DNA of 64,000 bases, taken from NCBI GenBank assembly GCA_019448385.1, contig JAGTXO010000006.1:682001-746000 (forward strand). The letters are read 5' to 3'. The notes under the pieces are model-generated. The model was not told where the DNA came from and made no database searches. It worked only from the letters and a program-made list of their open reading frames with translations. Below, in pieces: positions 51,161-63,248 of the stretch. The stretch is from Diacronema lutheri. Lineage: Eukaryota > Haptophyta > Pavlovophyceae > Pavlovales > Pavlovaceae. The position numbers were made by a program, and so were the translations under genes. The first letter of the stretch is position 1. Every line of letters starts with the position of its first letter.

Positions 51161-54100
51161 TCACTGGCACGCGCCTCCCACCGTCACCTCGCTTGTCGCG
51201 CGAGGGAGCGTGTACGGCGCGGCGCCGCCCCATGTGGCCCCCACCTTGACGGAAACGCGCAGCGGCAAGCTCAGCGCCGCGCGCGCGCCCGCGCCGGTCA
51301 TGCCGTCGACGATGCCCGTTACGGCGAGGCCGAGCAGGTCGCGCTCGGCCGCGATGCACGCGCCACGACGCTCAAGCAGCTCCACCGGACCCACCTCGTA
51401 GATGAGCTCGTCATGGACGTGCATGAGCAGGCGCGCGCGCGCGGGCGCGCCAGTCGCGGCGGTGAGCCGCTCCTCGAGATCGTCGTTGGCGAGCATCGCG
51501 AGTTTGATGAGATCTGCGACGGACCCTTGGCAGAGCGCATTCAGCGCACGCCTGCGGAGGAGTCCACTGTCGCGGCGTTCCTGCTCTGTGAAGACACGTC
51601 GCCGGCCACACAGCGTGCGCACCGCCGCGCCAGGCTGCGCGCAGCTCCGCTGGAGCCGCGCGATCAGCGCGCTGACGGCGGGGAACGCGTCGAAAACGCG
51701 CGCCTCGGCGTCGCGCGAGCCGCCGCCGTACAGCACGCAGTAGCACGCGCCCTTGGCCGCGTCGCGCTCCTCGCGGTGCACGCGCGAGTCCGACGGCGGC
51801 TTTCGAAGGAGCAGCGCGATCGTTTCAAACGGATCGCGCTCGCCGCTGAGCGCGTGCGCGAGCTTGCGGTCGAGCGCGAAGTGCGCGGCAATCGTCAGCT
51901 CAGCGTTTCGGTAATCAGCCGTTACGAGCACGCACCCAGGCCGCGCGCGAACGCACTCGCGCAAACACACGCGCACGCGCGCGCTCGGCCGCACAACGAG
52001 CGCACCGCGCGGCGGGTGCGTGCGCTCGAAGGCGCCGGGCGGCGCGCCGTCCGGTGCGCGCGCACCCGCGTCGCCGGACACAGCCCAGTCGGTCGCCTCG
52101 GCGCACGCGTAGAGCGAGAGAGCGTGCACCTTGTCCGCGGGCCACGGCACGGCTGGCGCGCGCGCGCCGTGCTGCGGCTGCGTGCCGCCAGCATCCGCCA
52201 ACGCGATCGCGTCCGCCTCGTCAGCGCGCGCGGGCGCGCGCGCCTCGCCCTCCATCGTGCCGCCGCCATCGACCGTTTCGGTGTCGTCAGCGGCTCTGTT
52301 GGCCGCGAGCGCGGGCGAGCCGGCGGGCGGTCGGCCGTCGAACGTCACAAAGGCCACGTGCACCTCCGCCGCGCGCTCGGGCGAGTAGCCCCACACTTCC
52401 GCGAGGCTGCGCTCGCGCGCCTCGCAGCCCGCACGCCCGTCGGCCGCCGCTGCCGGTGGCAAGAGCACACGGCACTCCGCCATCGTGAGCACTGGCGCGT
52501 TCAGCTCGAGGCGCGCGACGTGCGCGCCGCGCGGCAGCGGCGGGTTTCGCGCGCCGCGGCGCGCGCGCGGCGCGCGCGCGGCGTGTTCGTCGGGTTGCGT
52601 GAGAACGCGCGCGGCGACGTCGTCCGCGTCCGCATGCGCGACGCAGCTGCCGACGCCGTCGCCGCCGTCGTCTTTGCGCCCAAAGGTGCCGTCCAACACG
52701 AGCACGTCAACGACGCCCGCGCCCGCGCCCTGCTGCGCCGCGACGGGCAACAGGCCAACCGCAGCGCGGTCGTGCAGCGAACGCGCCGACGCGGCGAGGG
52801 CAGCCATGCGCACGACGAACGGCGCCTTTGGCAACAGCTGCGGGTTGAAACCGCCGTCAGCGTAGTGCAAACGGCCGCTCACGCACGAGGCCTGGCGCGT
52901 GCGCGGGAAGGCGACGGCGACGCCGGCGCTCTCGCCGCGGCCGGGCACGACATGCCGGCGGAGCGCGACGTGGTGGCGCATGAGATCGGTGATGTGCCGG
53001 TGCTCGAGCGCGAGCGCTGCGAGAATGGATCCAGACGCAGCGAGGCGTTTCAGCATGGCGACGTTCGCCTTCTCCTCGACGGTGCCGCGCACCTGCGCAA
53101 GCGCCGTCGTCACCTCCGCCTTGCACGCCAGGTTGACCCGGCGGCCAGCCTGCCGCGCCGCCTCGGCCTCGAGCGCGCCGCGCGTGCGCCATAGCTCGCC
53201 GTACACACGCCCAATTGCCTGCGGCGTGGCGCGCGGCACGCCAACGCGGTGGGTGAGCGCGCGCGCCAATCGAGCTCCTCGCGGTGCGGCGCGTGGCGCT
53301 GCGGACGCCGCTCCTTCCAACGGCCCCACTCGCGCACCGCGCGTTACGACCGCCGCCCCCTCGCACGGCCTCCACTCCGCCTCTCACGCATCGCCGCCGC
53401 AAGCGGGCCCCGATGCGGCCAAATGCGCGCACCGACGTTTCGATGCAGATGCCCTCGCAATCCGCGCGACAGAGCAGCGCGGGCAGCGCCGCTTCGACAA
53501 AGTCCGCGGACAGGTGCGCCGCGTCCCCGAGCGCCGCGTCCGCGCGCTCGTCGCCGGGCACCGGCGCAGCGCGCGGCGCGCGCGCAGCGAGCCTTTCTCG
53601 AAGCACATTGGTGAGCGCGAGAGTGAGGCGCGCCTGCAGGCACGCGGCACCGACGGCGCTGAGCACGCGCTGCGCGCCGTGAGACTGCGCGCCCAGCCCA
53701 AACTCGCGCGCGAGGTGCGCGAGCTGCGCCGCTGTGCCCACGGCGCCATCGTGTCCACGCTCGAGCAGAGCCAGCACTGCCGGGTCGTGCACGCGCAGCG
53801 CAAGGCGAGGCGGCGCGCGGCACACAGGCTCGGCACACACCTCGCTCGCCGCGTTGACCGCGTCGAACGCCGCCGCACGGCCCGCGAGGAGCGCGAGTTG
53901 GTCGCGCGCCGCAAACGCGCTCACGTCACACGACGCGAGCGTTTCGAGTAGCGCGCGCAGCGCGTCGTCCGCGCCGCACACGTCGAGCGGCAAGTAGAAG
54001 AGCGCGGGCACGTCATCCGTCGCGCGGCCCTCGCAGTCGGCACTGCTGCCGGCGCCCGCGGCGGCGCGCTCGGGCGTCGGCGCTGGCTGCGCTCGCCCGG

Positions 54101-57100
54101 GCGGCGCGAGTGGCACCTCGTACGCGACGCTCGCCGGCGCGATGGCGAGAGCGACGCCCAAAACGTCCTGCTCCCGCGCGCGCGCGCCCCGCGCGCCCGC
54201 CCGCTCGGCGTGCACGCACAGGCCGACGTGCGTCGCGCGCGCCATGGCGGCGAGGAGGTGCCGCATGGACGTGGGCGCAGAGCTGGACGGCGACGCGCGC
54301 CGCGCAGAGTCGGCCGGCGGCTCGAGCGCGCCGAGTGGCGCGTGCAGCTCGATCCGTCGGATCGGGTCGACTGCCGGGCTTGCGCCCGAGCGCTCGTCCG
54401 TGCCGCCGATCGAGATGGCGTCGTTGCACATGTGCGGCGCGAGAGGGCGAAGCGTCCGCCATGCGTTTTCCTGGCCGGCGGACGATGGCGGCGCGGCGCG
54501 CTTGCGCGCGCGCGCGGCGGCGCGGAGATGGTGGAGAGGCTGCGGCGGCGAGGTGAGCTCGTGCAATTGAGCCGCGCGCGGTTCGTCGATCGCGGCGAGC
54601 ACTCGCCGCCCGGCCTTTGCGCGCCGCTTGCGCTCCGCAAGCTGCGCGGCGACAAGCGCGCGCGCGTTGCGAACCATATCCAGTGCCGCACGGTGCAGCG
54701 CGGCGGCGGAGCGGTCGCACGCGCGCGAGCGGCTTGCAGGCGCGCCAGCGGCCGCCGCCATGCGCCACTTGTGCGGCTTGGAGATGGCCGCGAGCACCGC
54801 GCCGCCACGCCGCGCACCGCGCGCACGCGCGCCGGCGCGCGCCTCGGCGCGCTGGTCGGCGGCGACGAGCTCGACGGTCGTGAGGCCGGCGGCGACGAGG
54901 AGCTGCGCGTCGGTGGCGCCGACGCCCGGGATGGAGCGCAACTCCGCGCACGCGCTCTGATCCTCCTCCGCGCACAGCGCGGCGAGCATCTCGCGCAGCT
55001 TTGCGGCGAGGGCGTATTCGCGCGGCCATTGCATTGCCTCGAGGAAAGCGCACGCGCGGCCCGCGCGGCGCGCGGCGCGCCGCTTGAGCGCGGCGAGCTG
55101 GTCGGCATGGAGCGCGGCGAGCGCGGCGTCGGATGCCGCCTGCGCGCTCACGCTGCGCTGCAGCTGCTGCTGCGGCTGCGGCTGCTGCTGCTGCTGCTGC
55201 GGGCGGGCGGCGATGAGGGCGTTGAGAGCGAGCGCCTCGACGAAACGGCGCTGCCGGTGCGCCCATCGCTCGGCGCCGCTCGGCGGCTTGTGCGCGTCGA
55301 GCTTGGCCGCGTGCAGCCCGACGCTCGCCATCATGCGGTACAGCTCCGGATCCGACCCGTCCGCGTCCGCAAGCACCGCGCACAGCCGCCGCCAGCCCGC
55401 CGCGTCCGTGTTCGCATCCCCCGGCGCGGCTAGGACGAAAATGGGGTGCACCAGAGACGCGAGCGACAGCCCACCACGCAGCAGCTCAACGAGCTCGGTC
55501 TCGAGCGCGAGCGCCGCGTCGATCGGCTCGTGCAGCGCAACGCACGCCTCGCCGCGCGGCAGCGCGCGCAGCGAGCCGCCGAGGCCAACCTCAATGAGGC
55601 GGACGGAGGCCATGCGGTCGATCGCGGCGCGCGCCTCGGCCGCGGGCGCGCGCGCCGCGTGCTGCGCGCACAGCGAGCACGCGAAGAAGGCGGCGGCCTC
55701 GTCAGCGGTGGAGGCGAGGCCGGAGACGACGCCATTGAGCACGATCAGGTCCGCCTGCTCGCCGAGCGCCGAGCCCGGATCGCGGATCTCGCTCGAGTGC
55801 AGCTCGCGCGCCGCGCGCGCGTCCGCGACGGACGCCACGACCAAGTACGCGCCTACGGAGGGCAGCCGGCCGGCATGCGCGGACGCGTCGACGCCGGCAC
55901 GCGCGGGCCCGCGGCCTGCGCGCCCGATCATCTGCCGGTACACCGCGGCTGTCAACCGGCTGTCGCCCGAGAAGAGGCCGTCGACGAGCACGCAGTCGAC
56001 AGGCAGGTTGACGCCTGCGCCGCGCCGCGCCGCGCAGGCGCCGCGCCGCGCCGAGGCCGAGGCCGAGGCGGATGCGGAAGAGACACGTATGCGTGCGGGG
56101 TGGACGGGGGCGGGCGCGCCGGCGGGCACGCGCGGCGAGGCAGGCGCGTTGGCGAGTGGGCCAGACCACCGGTGCGGGCCAACTCACCGCCGCATGGCGC
56201 CGTCCGGGGCCCACGCCACAGCCACGGAGGGCGGGCGGGGTAGCGGACGACGTGCGCCGCGCGGCCAAAGCGGCGCGCACGCGCGCACCTGCGGCCAGAG
56301 TCGACGTCGAGCAGATTGTGTCGATCGCGCCGCACCGGAAGAGGTCCTCGACAAGCGTGCGCTCCGCATGAGTCAGCTCTGCTGTATGGTACGCAACGCC
56401 CCAAAGAAGCATGGCTTCCATGTCCGCGCGGATGCGAAGGGTGCCGCTCGGGTCAGCCTCGGCGGCATCCTCAATGCACCGCGCCACGCGTGCCGCGGCG
56501 CGCTCGCCCTCGTCGCCTCGTGCGCCACCACGCGCGCTGCGCGCCGCACACAGCGCGCGCGCAACGTCCCTCGCGCGCTGCTTCGTCGCGCAGAAGATGA
56601 GCAGCGCGAGCCGCGCAGTCGCGCTCTGCTGCTCGCGCAGCTGCGCGGCGAGCGACACAATCGCGGACAGCCGCTGCGCCATCGCCGCGGCGTCATATCG
56701 CGAGGTGCATCGCTGCGCGCCGGCCGGCGCGGCTCGCGCGCGTTTGGCCGCTGGCGCCACGCCGGATCCGACGCCGCTCTCGCGCCCGTCGGCGTCGCCG
56801 CCGACGCGCTCGATCGGAAGGACGCGCAGCGAGGCGAGGTCAACGCCGGCAGTGTTGGCACCGGCGCCGGCGCTGCACCCGCCGCCGCGCACGGCCGCCG
56901 GCACGTGCGGGTTTGGCGTGTGCGCTGGAGGAGCAAAAAGCGCGACACAGACGGGGAGCGGTTGAGGCCTGGCCCGGTCTTCAAAGACCTCAGCGCGCAG
57001 CCAGCGCGCAAAGCGCGGCACGTCGGGAAGCGTCGCGGACATTGCAATCAGCTGCAGCCGCCCTGCCGAGAGCACGTGCGTATATACGAGCTTGGTCGCA

Positions 57101-58200
57101 AGGAGCTCAAACTTGCCGCCGCGACTCGGGTCGGTCGCGATGTGAATTTCGTCGAGGATCGCGCATATGAGGTCGGGTAGCCTCCCTTCGCGCTCGAGCG
57201 CGCGCAGCAGCCCAACGGCGCGCTCGATGGTGCAGACGACGATCGAGACGTCCGCGCCGAGCGGCAGCGAGCCGCGCTGCTCGTAAAGGGCCTCGACACC
57301 CAACGGCGCACCCACGGCGGGTGCGAGCGCAGCGGCGCAGTCGACGCGGCGCGCGGGCGCCGTGAGCAGCCGCAGCCGCGCCTCGTACTCGCGCGCGAGC
57401 GTCACGTACGGCACGACGATGAGTGCGAGCGGACGGCGTGCCGGCTCGCCCGGTGGCGGCGAGCCTTGCTCCTGCGCGGATGCACACGCGAGCGCGGCGC
57501 CGGCGGCGGCAGCTGCGGCGGCAGCGCGCGCCTCGTCCTCAAATCTGCGCAGCATGAGCAGCAAGGCGGGTAGCGTCTTGCCTCCGCTCGTTGGCGCGAC
57601 GATGAGCACATTGCACGCGCGTCCGGCGTACGCCGCAAAGACATTGGCCTGCCACGGGTAGAGATGCGTCACGCCCTGCGCGGCGTAAGCATCGGCCACG
57701 GCGGGAGCGAGGCCGAGCGAGCTGATCGCGCGCGTGCTCGCGCGCGGCACGCTCGGCGGCGCTGCCGGCTCGGCGTGCCGTGCGCCGGCCGCGTCGTGGC
57801 AGCTCGGCGGCACTAGCGGCGCGCGGCCGGGCGGTACTGCGCCGACGGCCGCGTGTGAGACGGCGGGCGGCGCAGCGGGCGCGCAGCGCGAGCCGCCGCT
57901 CGACGTGGCTGGCGGCGCCGGGACGGCTCGCTGCTCATCAGTCGCGCTCAGCGCGAGCACGCAGAACGCCTCCGCGCGCCCCCTATCGCTGCGCGTCGAT
58001 GCGCACGGCGCGCTCGGAGCGCCGGCCGCGCGCGGCGGCGTACGCACGGCGGGGGCGCGGCCGCCGCCAACGTGCAGCGGCGGCGGCGGCGGCGGCGGCG
58101 CGAGCGGCGACGTGACCTGACGCGCCACGACCTGGTGCGCGGGAACGAGCTGCAGCCGCGGCTGTGGCCGCTCGCGTGGGCTCTGCGCCCGGCGCACCAT
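51161..58200 (-). CDS. POLQ: DNA polymerase theta (helicase plus family-A polymerase)
   Basis: Three exons (56289-58200, 53388-56014, 51161-53218) give about 2198 residues with both junctions in phase. The N-terminal SF2 helicase has ACNVLIVAPTSGGKTLPALL (Walker A), AILDEIHIATDPSRGG (DExH), MSATLPDV, STSTLAAGVNLPV (across intron 1) and YRQMIGRAGRG. The middle has IPGVGATDAQLLVAAGLTTV, a helix-hairpin-helix, a short poly-Q and an inactive exonuclease-like stretch. The C-terminal family-A polymerase shows motif A CVLVTADYRNAELTIAAHFA, motif B RDAAKGACYCVLYGG and motif C LLMHVHDELIYEV with the catalytic Asp. POLQ performs microhomology-mediated end joining of double-strand breaks. The acceptor of intron 2 was chosen by phase and is the weakest point. 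Part of its N terminus is copied inverted upstream. Confidence 0.92.
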
Positions 58201-58400
58201 CGCCCTGGTCGAACGAGCGATTCGCGCTTGTCCTCGTCAGCATTATTGATCACGCTTCACTGTCTGACTCGCCGACTGGGTGATCCTCGCCTGCTGACAG
58301 CTGTGCACACTTGCAGACACTGCAGTGCAGTCCCTCGCAGCCATAACGTTGGCGGCGGCGGCCGCGCCCCCGCCGTGCGTACGCCGCCGCGCGCGGCCGG
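58021..58400. repeat. Inverted duplication (52/55 bp arms) at the POLQ 5' end
   Basis: 58021-58072, inside POLQ exon 1, and 58347-58400, upstream of its start, are near-perfect inverted copies that differ by one GGC unit. They are separated by about 274 bp that include the start codon. Both read as VGGGRAPAVRTPPRAAG on opposite strands. A transcript covering both arms could form a hairpin over the start codon. Confidence 0.88.
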
Positions 58401-58506
58401 CGTGCCGAGCCCCCGCTTGCAGCCACTTTTCAGTCCGCTGTCGGGCCCACGGCCCGCAAGGGCCAGTTCGACGCGTCACCGTCACGTTCAAGCTCATTCG
58501 CCGGGG

Positions 58507-60116
58507 CTACTTTTGCCCGGCGAAATAGGTAGTGCGCCGCCGGCGCAGCTCCTCGGGCGTCGCGCCGCTCGTCTCGCTCACAACCACTTCCGCCTCGTCG
58601 GCTGCGCCAGCCGCTCGCTGCGCGCTCGGACCACCGCCGGCCGCAACGCGCTCGCGCGGGACGGGCGGCCCGGCGGCATGGTCGGGCAAGTCACGATCGG
58701 GCGAGGCGGGGAAAGTGTCCGCGGCAGCGGCACTCGAGATGCTCGCGTGCTCCGTGTCGCCCCGCTCGGCCAAGGGCGGCGTGGCGGCGGCGGCAGTGCC
58801 TGGCGTCACCGGCGCCGGCGCCTGCGTGGCGGAACGCTCCGCGGACGCCGACGCCGACGGTGCTGACGCGGGTGAGTAGGGCGCGGGCAGCGTGGCGCGT
58901 TCTCCCGTGGCGGCGATGAGGAGGTCAAGCTGCCGCTCGAGCTCGTCGACGCGCGCAAGCGCCTGCACGGCGCAGTCGCGGCGCGGCGCGCGGAGCGCAG
59001 TGGGGCGTGTGAGAGCGCGCGCCCCGTCTGAGGCGCCACGAGCCACGCGCTCAAGGGGTGCGATGCGCGCGCGCGGGCTCGCGCAGCGCACCGCGGTGTG
59101 CGCCATGGCGTCGGGCGAAAGCGCGCCGCTAGGCTGCTGCTGCTGCTGCTGAGCTGGCTGCACCGGCTGCGGCGGCGCGTGCGCCCACGGGAAGGGCGGC
59201 GCGAAAGGCACGTGGTGCATCGGCGGCAGTTGGCCTCCGCCATCGTGCGCGCTACCGACACCCGCGGGGTCGTGCGCGGGGCCCGCGGGCATCGGCGCGC
59301 CGGGGCCCCTTGGCAGCATGCCACCAAGCAAGTGAGCCGGTTGGTTCCAGCCAAAGGGGAGTGGCCCGCCGCCTCCGAGCGCGGCCGCGCCGAGGCCGTC
59401 CATCTGCGGCGGAGGCGCGCCTGCGCCCATGCCCATACCCATGCCCATGCCCATGCCCATGCCGAGCGGCATATGCATAATTGGCAGCCTGGGGTCCATT
59501 CCAACGCCAAAGTAAGCTGGGTGCGCGAAGGGGCCGAGGCCGTACGCGAAACCGTTCAGCGCCGCCGGCGGCGCCGCGCCCATCGCCGGCGCGGCCACGT
59601 GCGGTGCAAAAGGCCATCCGGCGGCCGCGGCCGGCTGCGGCCGCATGGGCTGCGCGTCGGCGGCCGGCTGCGCGTGAGCGGCGGCGGCGCCGAACGCGGC
59701 GCCGGCGCCAAAGCCGCCGAGCGGCCCTACCGCGCCTGGTGGTAGCCATCCGCCCTGCGGCAGCCGCCAGAGCATGCCCGGCGGGGGTGCGCCCGCTGCC
59801 CACGGCCCGCCCGCCAGCCCGCCGCCCAACGCGGCCGCGCCATAGGCCACGTTGGCGCCGACGGCCGCCGCCGCGTGTGGGGGCTGCGCGAGGCCGCGCA
59901 GGTAGGGCACTGCGCCACCACGGCCCGGGCCCCCGGCCGCGCCCGCGCCGCCCGCCGGTTGCGCTGCACCGCCGGGCTGCTGCTGCGCCGGCGGCTGCTG
60001 AAGCACGTCGCCCGCGCGCAGCTGCGCCCCACCGGCTGCCGCGCCCGCCGCGCCCGCCGCGCCCGCCGCGCCCGCCGCGCCCGCCGCGCCCGCCGCGCCC
60101 GCCGCGCCCGCCGCGC

Positions 60117-60148
<32 letters not shown>

Positions 60149-61379
60149 GGCAGCGGCGGCTGCGGCGGCTGCGGCGGCTGCGGCGGCTGCGGCGGCGCGA
60201 AAACGGCCGAGCGGCAAGTTGGGCACGTCTGCTGGCGCTGCAGCCATGAGCGCAGGCAGTGGCAGTGGAAGAGATGGCCGCACCGCAACTTCTTCGCGCC
60301 GATGAGCGACACCTCCTCGCGGCAAATGATACACGTCGCGTCGTACTCGAGATCCTGCGCGGCGCGCGGCGCGCGGCGCCAGCAATGCGCGCGGACCTCT
60401 TGAGGCGCCGCACCGCCGCGCTCGCACGGCGCAGCACGGGCGCGGCGCAGGCGCGGCACGGGCGTTGCGCGCGTGCCGCACGCGCGGCGCGGCACGGGCG
60501 CAGCGCGGGCACGGAGCGGCGCGCGGGCGCGCGCGCCTGCTCGGTGACGGGATCGAGCGAGCCAAGCTGGCTCATCACGCGGCGGTAGCGCAAAAAGTCG
60601 GCGAGGCGCTGTCGGAAGTTTCGGAACGTGACGTACAGCTCCCGAACGATGTGCAGCGGCAGGCCGTACGTTGAGAAGATAAGAAGGAAGAAGGCGAGGT
60701 AGAGGACGAGCTGGCCGAGGTCGGTGAGGAGCTCGACGTAGAAGAGGCACTCACCCTTCGCCTCCCACCGCCCGTGCATCGCCTTGTCCACCGCGAGAAA
60801 CGCGTACTTGACGTAGACGAACAAGAGCGTCGTCTGCAGAATCATCGCCTCAAACGCGAACAGCAGAAGGACGGAGGGCCCGCGCTTGACTGTGTGCGCG
60901 AGGGCGTAAAAGTAGAACGAGCCGTCGACCGTCGTGAGCACGGCGAGCAGGCCGAGCAGCCGCGCGTGCGTGAGGAGACGCACGTTTGGCGACTGCTCGA
61001 TAAAGTCGACACGGTCCTGCGCGAGCCAGTGCAGTATCTTGAGGAGGAGGAGCAGGCCAAAGAGCAGCATGAAGCGCGCGTTGAACTCTTCGCGGAAGAT
61101 GGTCATCGCAAGGCAGGTCTCGGTGACGGCGTACCACGAGCGATCGTACAGGTGCTCCACCTCGATGAGGCGCAGGCTGCCGAGGAAGACCGCAGTGAGC
61201 AGCCGGCCGAGCGCGACGCCAAGCATCAAACCCATGTTGCACAGCACGACAAACGAGACCTTGGAGGCCTGCAGATGGACCATCGCCGGGTAAAACTGAC
61301 CCTTCTCGCGGAACGCGTGCGCGACCACCGCTGCGCACGCGAGCGTCGAGAGCGCCGCGTAGACGCGCAGTCGCACCAT
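58507..61379 (-). CDS. HRD1: HRD1/SYVN1 ER-associated degradation E3 ubiquitin ligase
   Basis: Two exons (about 60537-61379, 58507-60354) give about 896 residues. The N-terminal half has six or more membrane helices with family-typical segments (KGQFYPAMVHLQASKVSFVV, LTTVDGSFYFYALAHTVKRG, STYGLPLHIVRELYVTFRNF). Exon 2 opens with the RING-H2 domain: CIICREEV, LRCGHLFHCHCLRSW and CPTCRSAVF (about residues 289-330). The long cytosolic tail is low-complexity: PPQ repeats, poly-Q, a (GAA)n array and alternating Gly-Met. HRD1 forms the ER channel and ligase that retrotranslocates and ubiquitinates misfolded proteins. The intron has no good GTGCGC donor. Either GTCACC, eight codons-worth short of VTEQ, or a GCGCGC donor fits in phase. 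A basic region (RQRLADFLRYRRVM) precedes the RING. Confidence 0.93.
60045..60200 (-). repeat. GCN arrays coding (Gly-Ala-Ala)n, poly-Q and (Pro-Pro-Gln)n in HRD1
   Basis: Tandem CGCCCGCCG units (about 60045-60116), a CTG run coding 10 Gln (60118-60147) and GGCGGCTGC units lie just after the RING domain. They are in-frame simple repeats of variable purity. Confidence 0.85.
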
Positions 61380-62105
61380 CTTGGGAGCCGGCCTTGCTGA
61401 GGTGGCACTTTCCAAAAACGGCGCGATGCGCCGCCGTGATCTTCGCGTCACGAGTCACGACTCACGAGGCAGACTGCAGGGCTTTCCGGGCGAGGGCGTG
61501 GACGGCCAGCACGATTGAAAGCCTGCGCGCTGGACGTGGAGCACGGAGCGGTGCGTTCGGTGTTATCGTCGCACGCTTTTGTCGTCGCATGCGTGAGACG
61601 CGACGTTTTCGTCAACATCGGCGCAAGCCGCGGGTCTTGCGCTCCTCGACTCGGGCTCGTGCCTCGGTCTGATGCATGTCACGCCGTGCTTCCTCACTCT
61701 CCCCTCGCGCGGGGCACACGCGCCCTCTTTGTGTTTCTGGCCCCCTGTTCTCCGCGCGGAGAACCGCCGGCAGCGGGCGTCGCCGGGACTCCCCAGGTCT
61801 GACTGGGACGGTTTCCACCCGGGCGGTTGTGGCGGGTACAATCTCATTTTCAGCCGGGAGCACGACGCTGAGTGGTGCGCATTGTCCCGATGAATCCACC
61901 AGCGACGGTCACGATCGCCGAAACGTGCGCGCCCGCGCAGCGCGCGTCGGGCTGTCCGGTGATGCGCCTCGTGCGCTCGGTGCTAGCCCTTGCCTTCGCG
62001 CTCTGCCCGCAGCCCGCGCTCAGCGCGCTGCGCCGCCGCTCGGGCTCGCGCAAGGCGGCGGCGGTCGCGTGCGGCTCGGGTGCGCCGATCGCGCGCTGCC
62101 CAGTG
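61380..62105. other. Divergent intergenic region, HRD1 and epimerase
   Basis: About 725 bp. A CCAAAAACGG patch lies 30 bp from the HRD1 start. From about 61890 an in-frame ATG could extend the epimerase N terminus and add a second hydrophobic signal-like stretch (MRLVRSVLALAFALC). Nothing else is recognised. Confidence 0.45.
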
Positions 62106-63182
62106 ATGCGCGTGCTGCTGCTCGTCGGGATTCAGGCGGCGGGCGTGGCGGCGCTGCAAACGCCGCACCAGCGCGCCTCGCCGCACATGCGCCGTCTCGC
62201 CTCGTCGCGCGCTTGGCCGCCAGCTGCGCTGCGCGCGGGTAGCGGCGGCGATTCGACGCGCGCACCAGACGGCGGCGAGCAGAGCGCCGGCGCGCGCGGC
62301 CGGCGTGTGCTCATCCTCGGCGGCGGCTGGGTGGGCTCGCGCGCGGCCAACCACCTCGCCGAGCTCGGCGCCGACGTGACCGTCACCTACCGCGACCTCG
62401 ACGGCATGTCGCGCAAGCAGGGGTATTTCCAGCCCGCACAGCTCTCGCCGGCCGTCGCGCGCACGCGCTTCGAGCTCGAGTGCGAGGCATCGTGGGCCAA
62501 CCTGCCCCAGCCAGACGAGCTCTCCGACGTGCTCGTCACCTTCCCACTGACCAAGCTCGACGACGCGCTCGCCTTCCACGACGCCTACCTCTCGCGCGTG
62601 CGCAACCGGCTCATATGCTCATCAACGTCCGTCTACCAGGTCGATGCGCCAAACACGCTCGTCACGGAGGAGACGCCGCTTAAGCCGGACACGGCGCGCG
62701 GGCATGCGGAGGAGGCACTTCGCCTGCGCGGCGCCACGCTCCTCGCGCTCGGCGGCATCTTTGGCGATCAGGGCGTCGCGGACGCATCGCTGGACCCCAG
62801 CCAGCGAACCGTCTGCGCGTGCTTTGCGATGCACACCGCGCACGCGCCCGTCTCGTCGGCCGGCAAGCTGATCAACATGGTGCACGTGGACGACATCCTC
62901 GCGACGGTCGGCGCGTGCCTGCGCGCGCCGCAGCCCGGCGCGCGCGTCAACGTCGTCGGCTTCACCATAGCGCTCGGCGAACTGGCGGCACAGTGCGGCG
63001 TCGCCGGCGGCGCGCGCGTCGACCCGGCGCTGCCGCCGGACGCCACGTCCAAGCGGATTAGCAACGCCAAGCTTGCCGCGCTTCTTCCCCGCTCACATCG
63101 CTTCCGCACGCCGCTCGAGCCCGTGCTCGCCGGCGCTCGGGCCTCAGCGCCGTGCGCCATAGTCGTCGCGCCGGCCGCGTGA
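62106..63182 (+). CDS. NAD-dependent epimerase-like protein, probably targeted to an organelle
   Basis: Single exon, 358 residues from ATG 62106. The start is chosen because it opens with a signal-like stretch (MRVLLLVGIQAAGVAALQTP) followed by a Ser/Ala/Arg-rich, transit-like region, the bipartite layout of plastid proteins in algae with secondary plastids. The Rossmann motif VLILGGGWVGSRAANHLAEL (GxGxxG-like, about residue 72) opens an atypical extended SDR. NRLICSSTSVYQVDA has the Ser and Tyr of the catalytic region, but the usual YxxxK is not evident. ALGGIFGDQGVAD and KLINMVHVDDILATVGACLR resemble the later epimerase blocks. Best guess: YeeZ/SDR atypical-5-like protein. Upstream in-frame ATGs at about 61890 and 61961 would give other N termini. 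It converges on the Nudix gene 66 bp away. Confidence 0.7.
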   Translation: MRVLLLVGIQAAGVAALQTPHQRASPHMRRLASSRAWPPAALRAGSGGDSTRAPDGGEQSAGARGRRVLILGGGWVGSRAANHLAELGADVTVTYRDLDGMSRKQGYFQPAQLSPAVARTRFELECEASWANLPQPDELSDVLVTFPLTKLDDALAFHDAYLSRVRNRLICSSTSVYQVDAPNTLVTEETPLKPDTARGHAEEALRLRGATLLALGGIFGDQGVADASLDPSQRTVCACFAMHTAHAPVSSAGKLINMVHVDDILATVGACLRAPQPGARVNVVGFTIALGELAAQCGVAGGARVDPALPPDATSKRISNAKLAALLPRSHRFRTPLEPVLAGARASAPCAIVVAPAA

Positions 63183-63248
63183 GCCGCCCCGATTAAATAC
63201 GCGCACCGCGCGGCGATCAAAGTGCGGGCACGTAGCGTGAATCGATGC

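Noticed and set aside
50304-51359. Antisense 351-codon frame over VMA22
   Set aside because: It has Arg/Ser-rich composition, no family resemblance and full overlap with a recognised gene.
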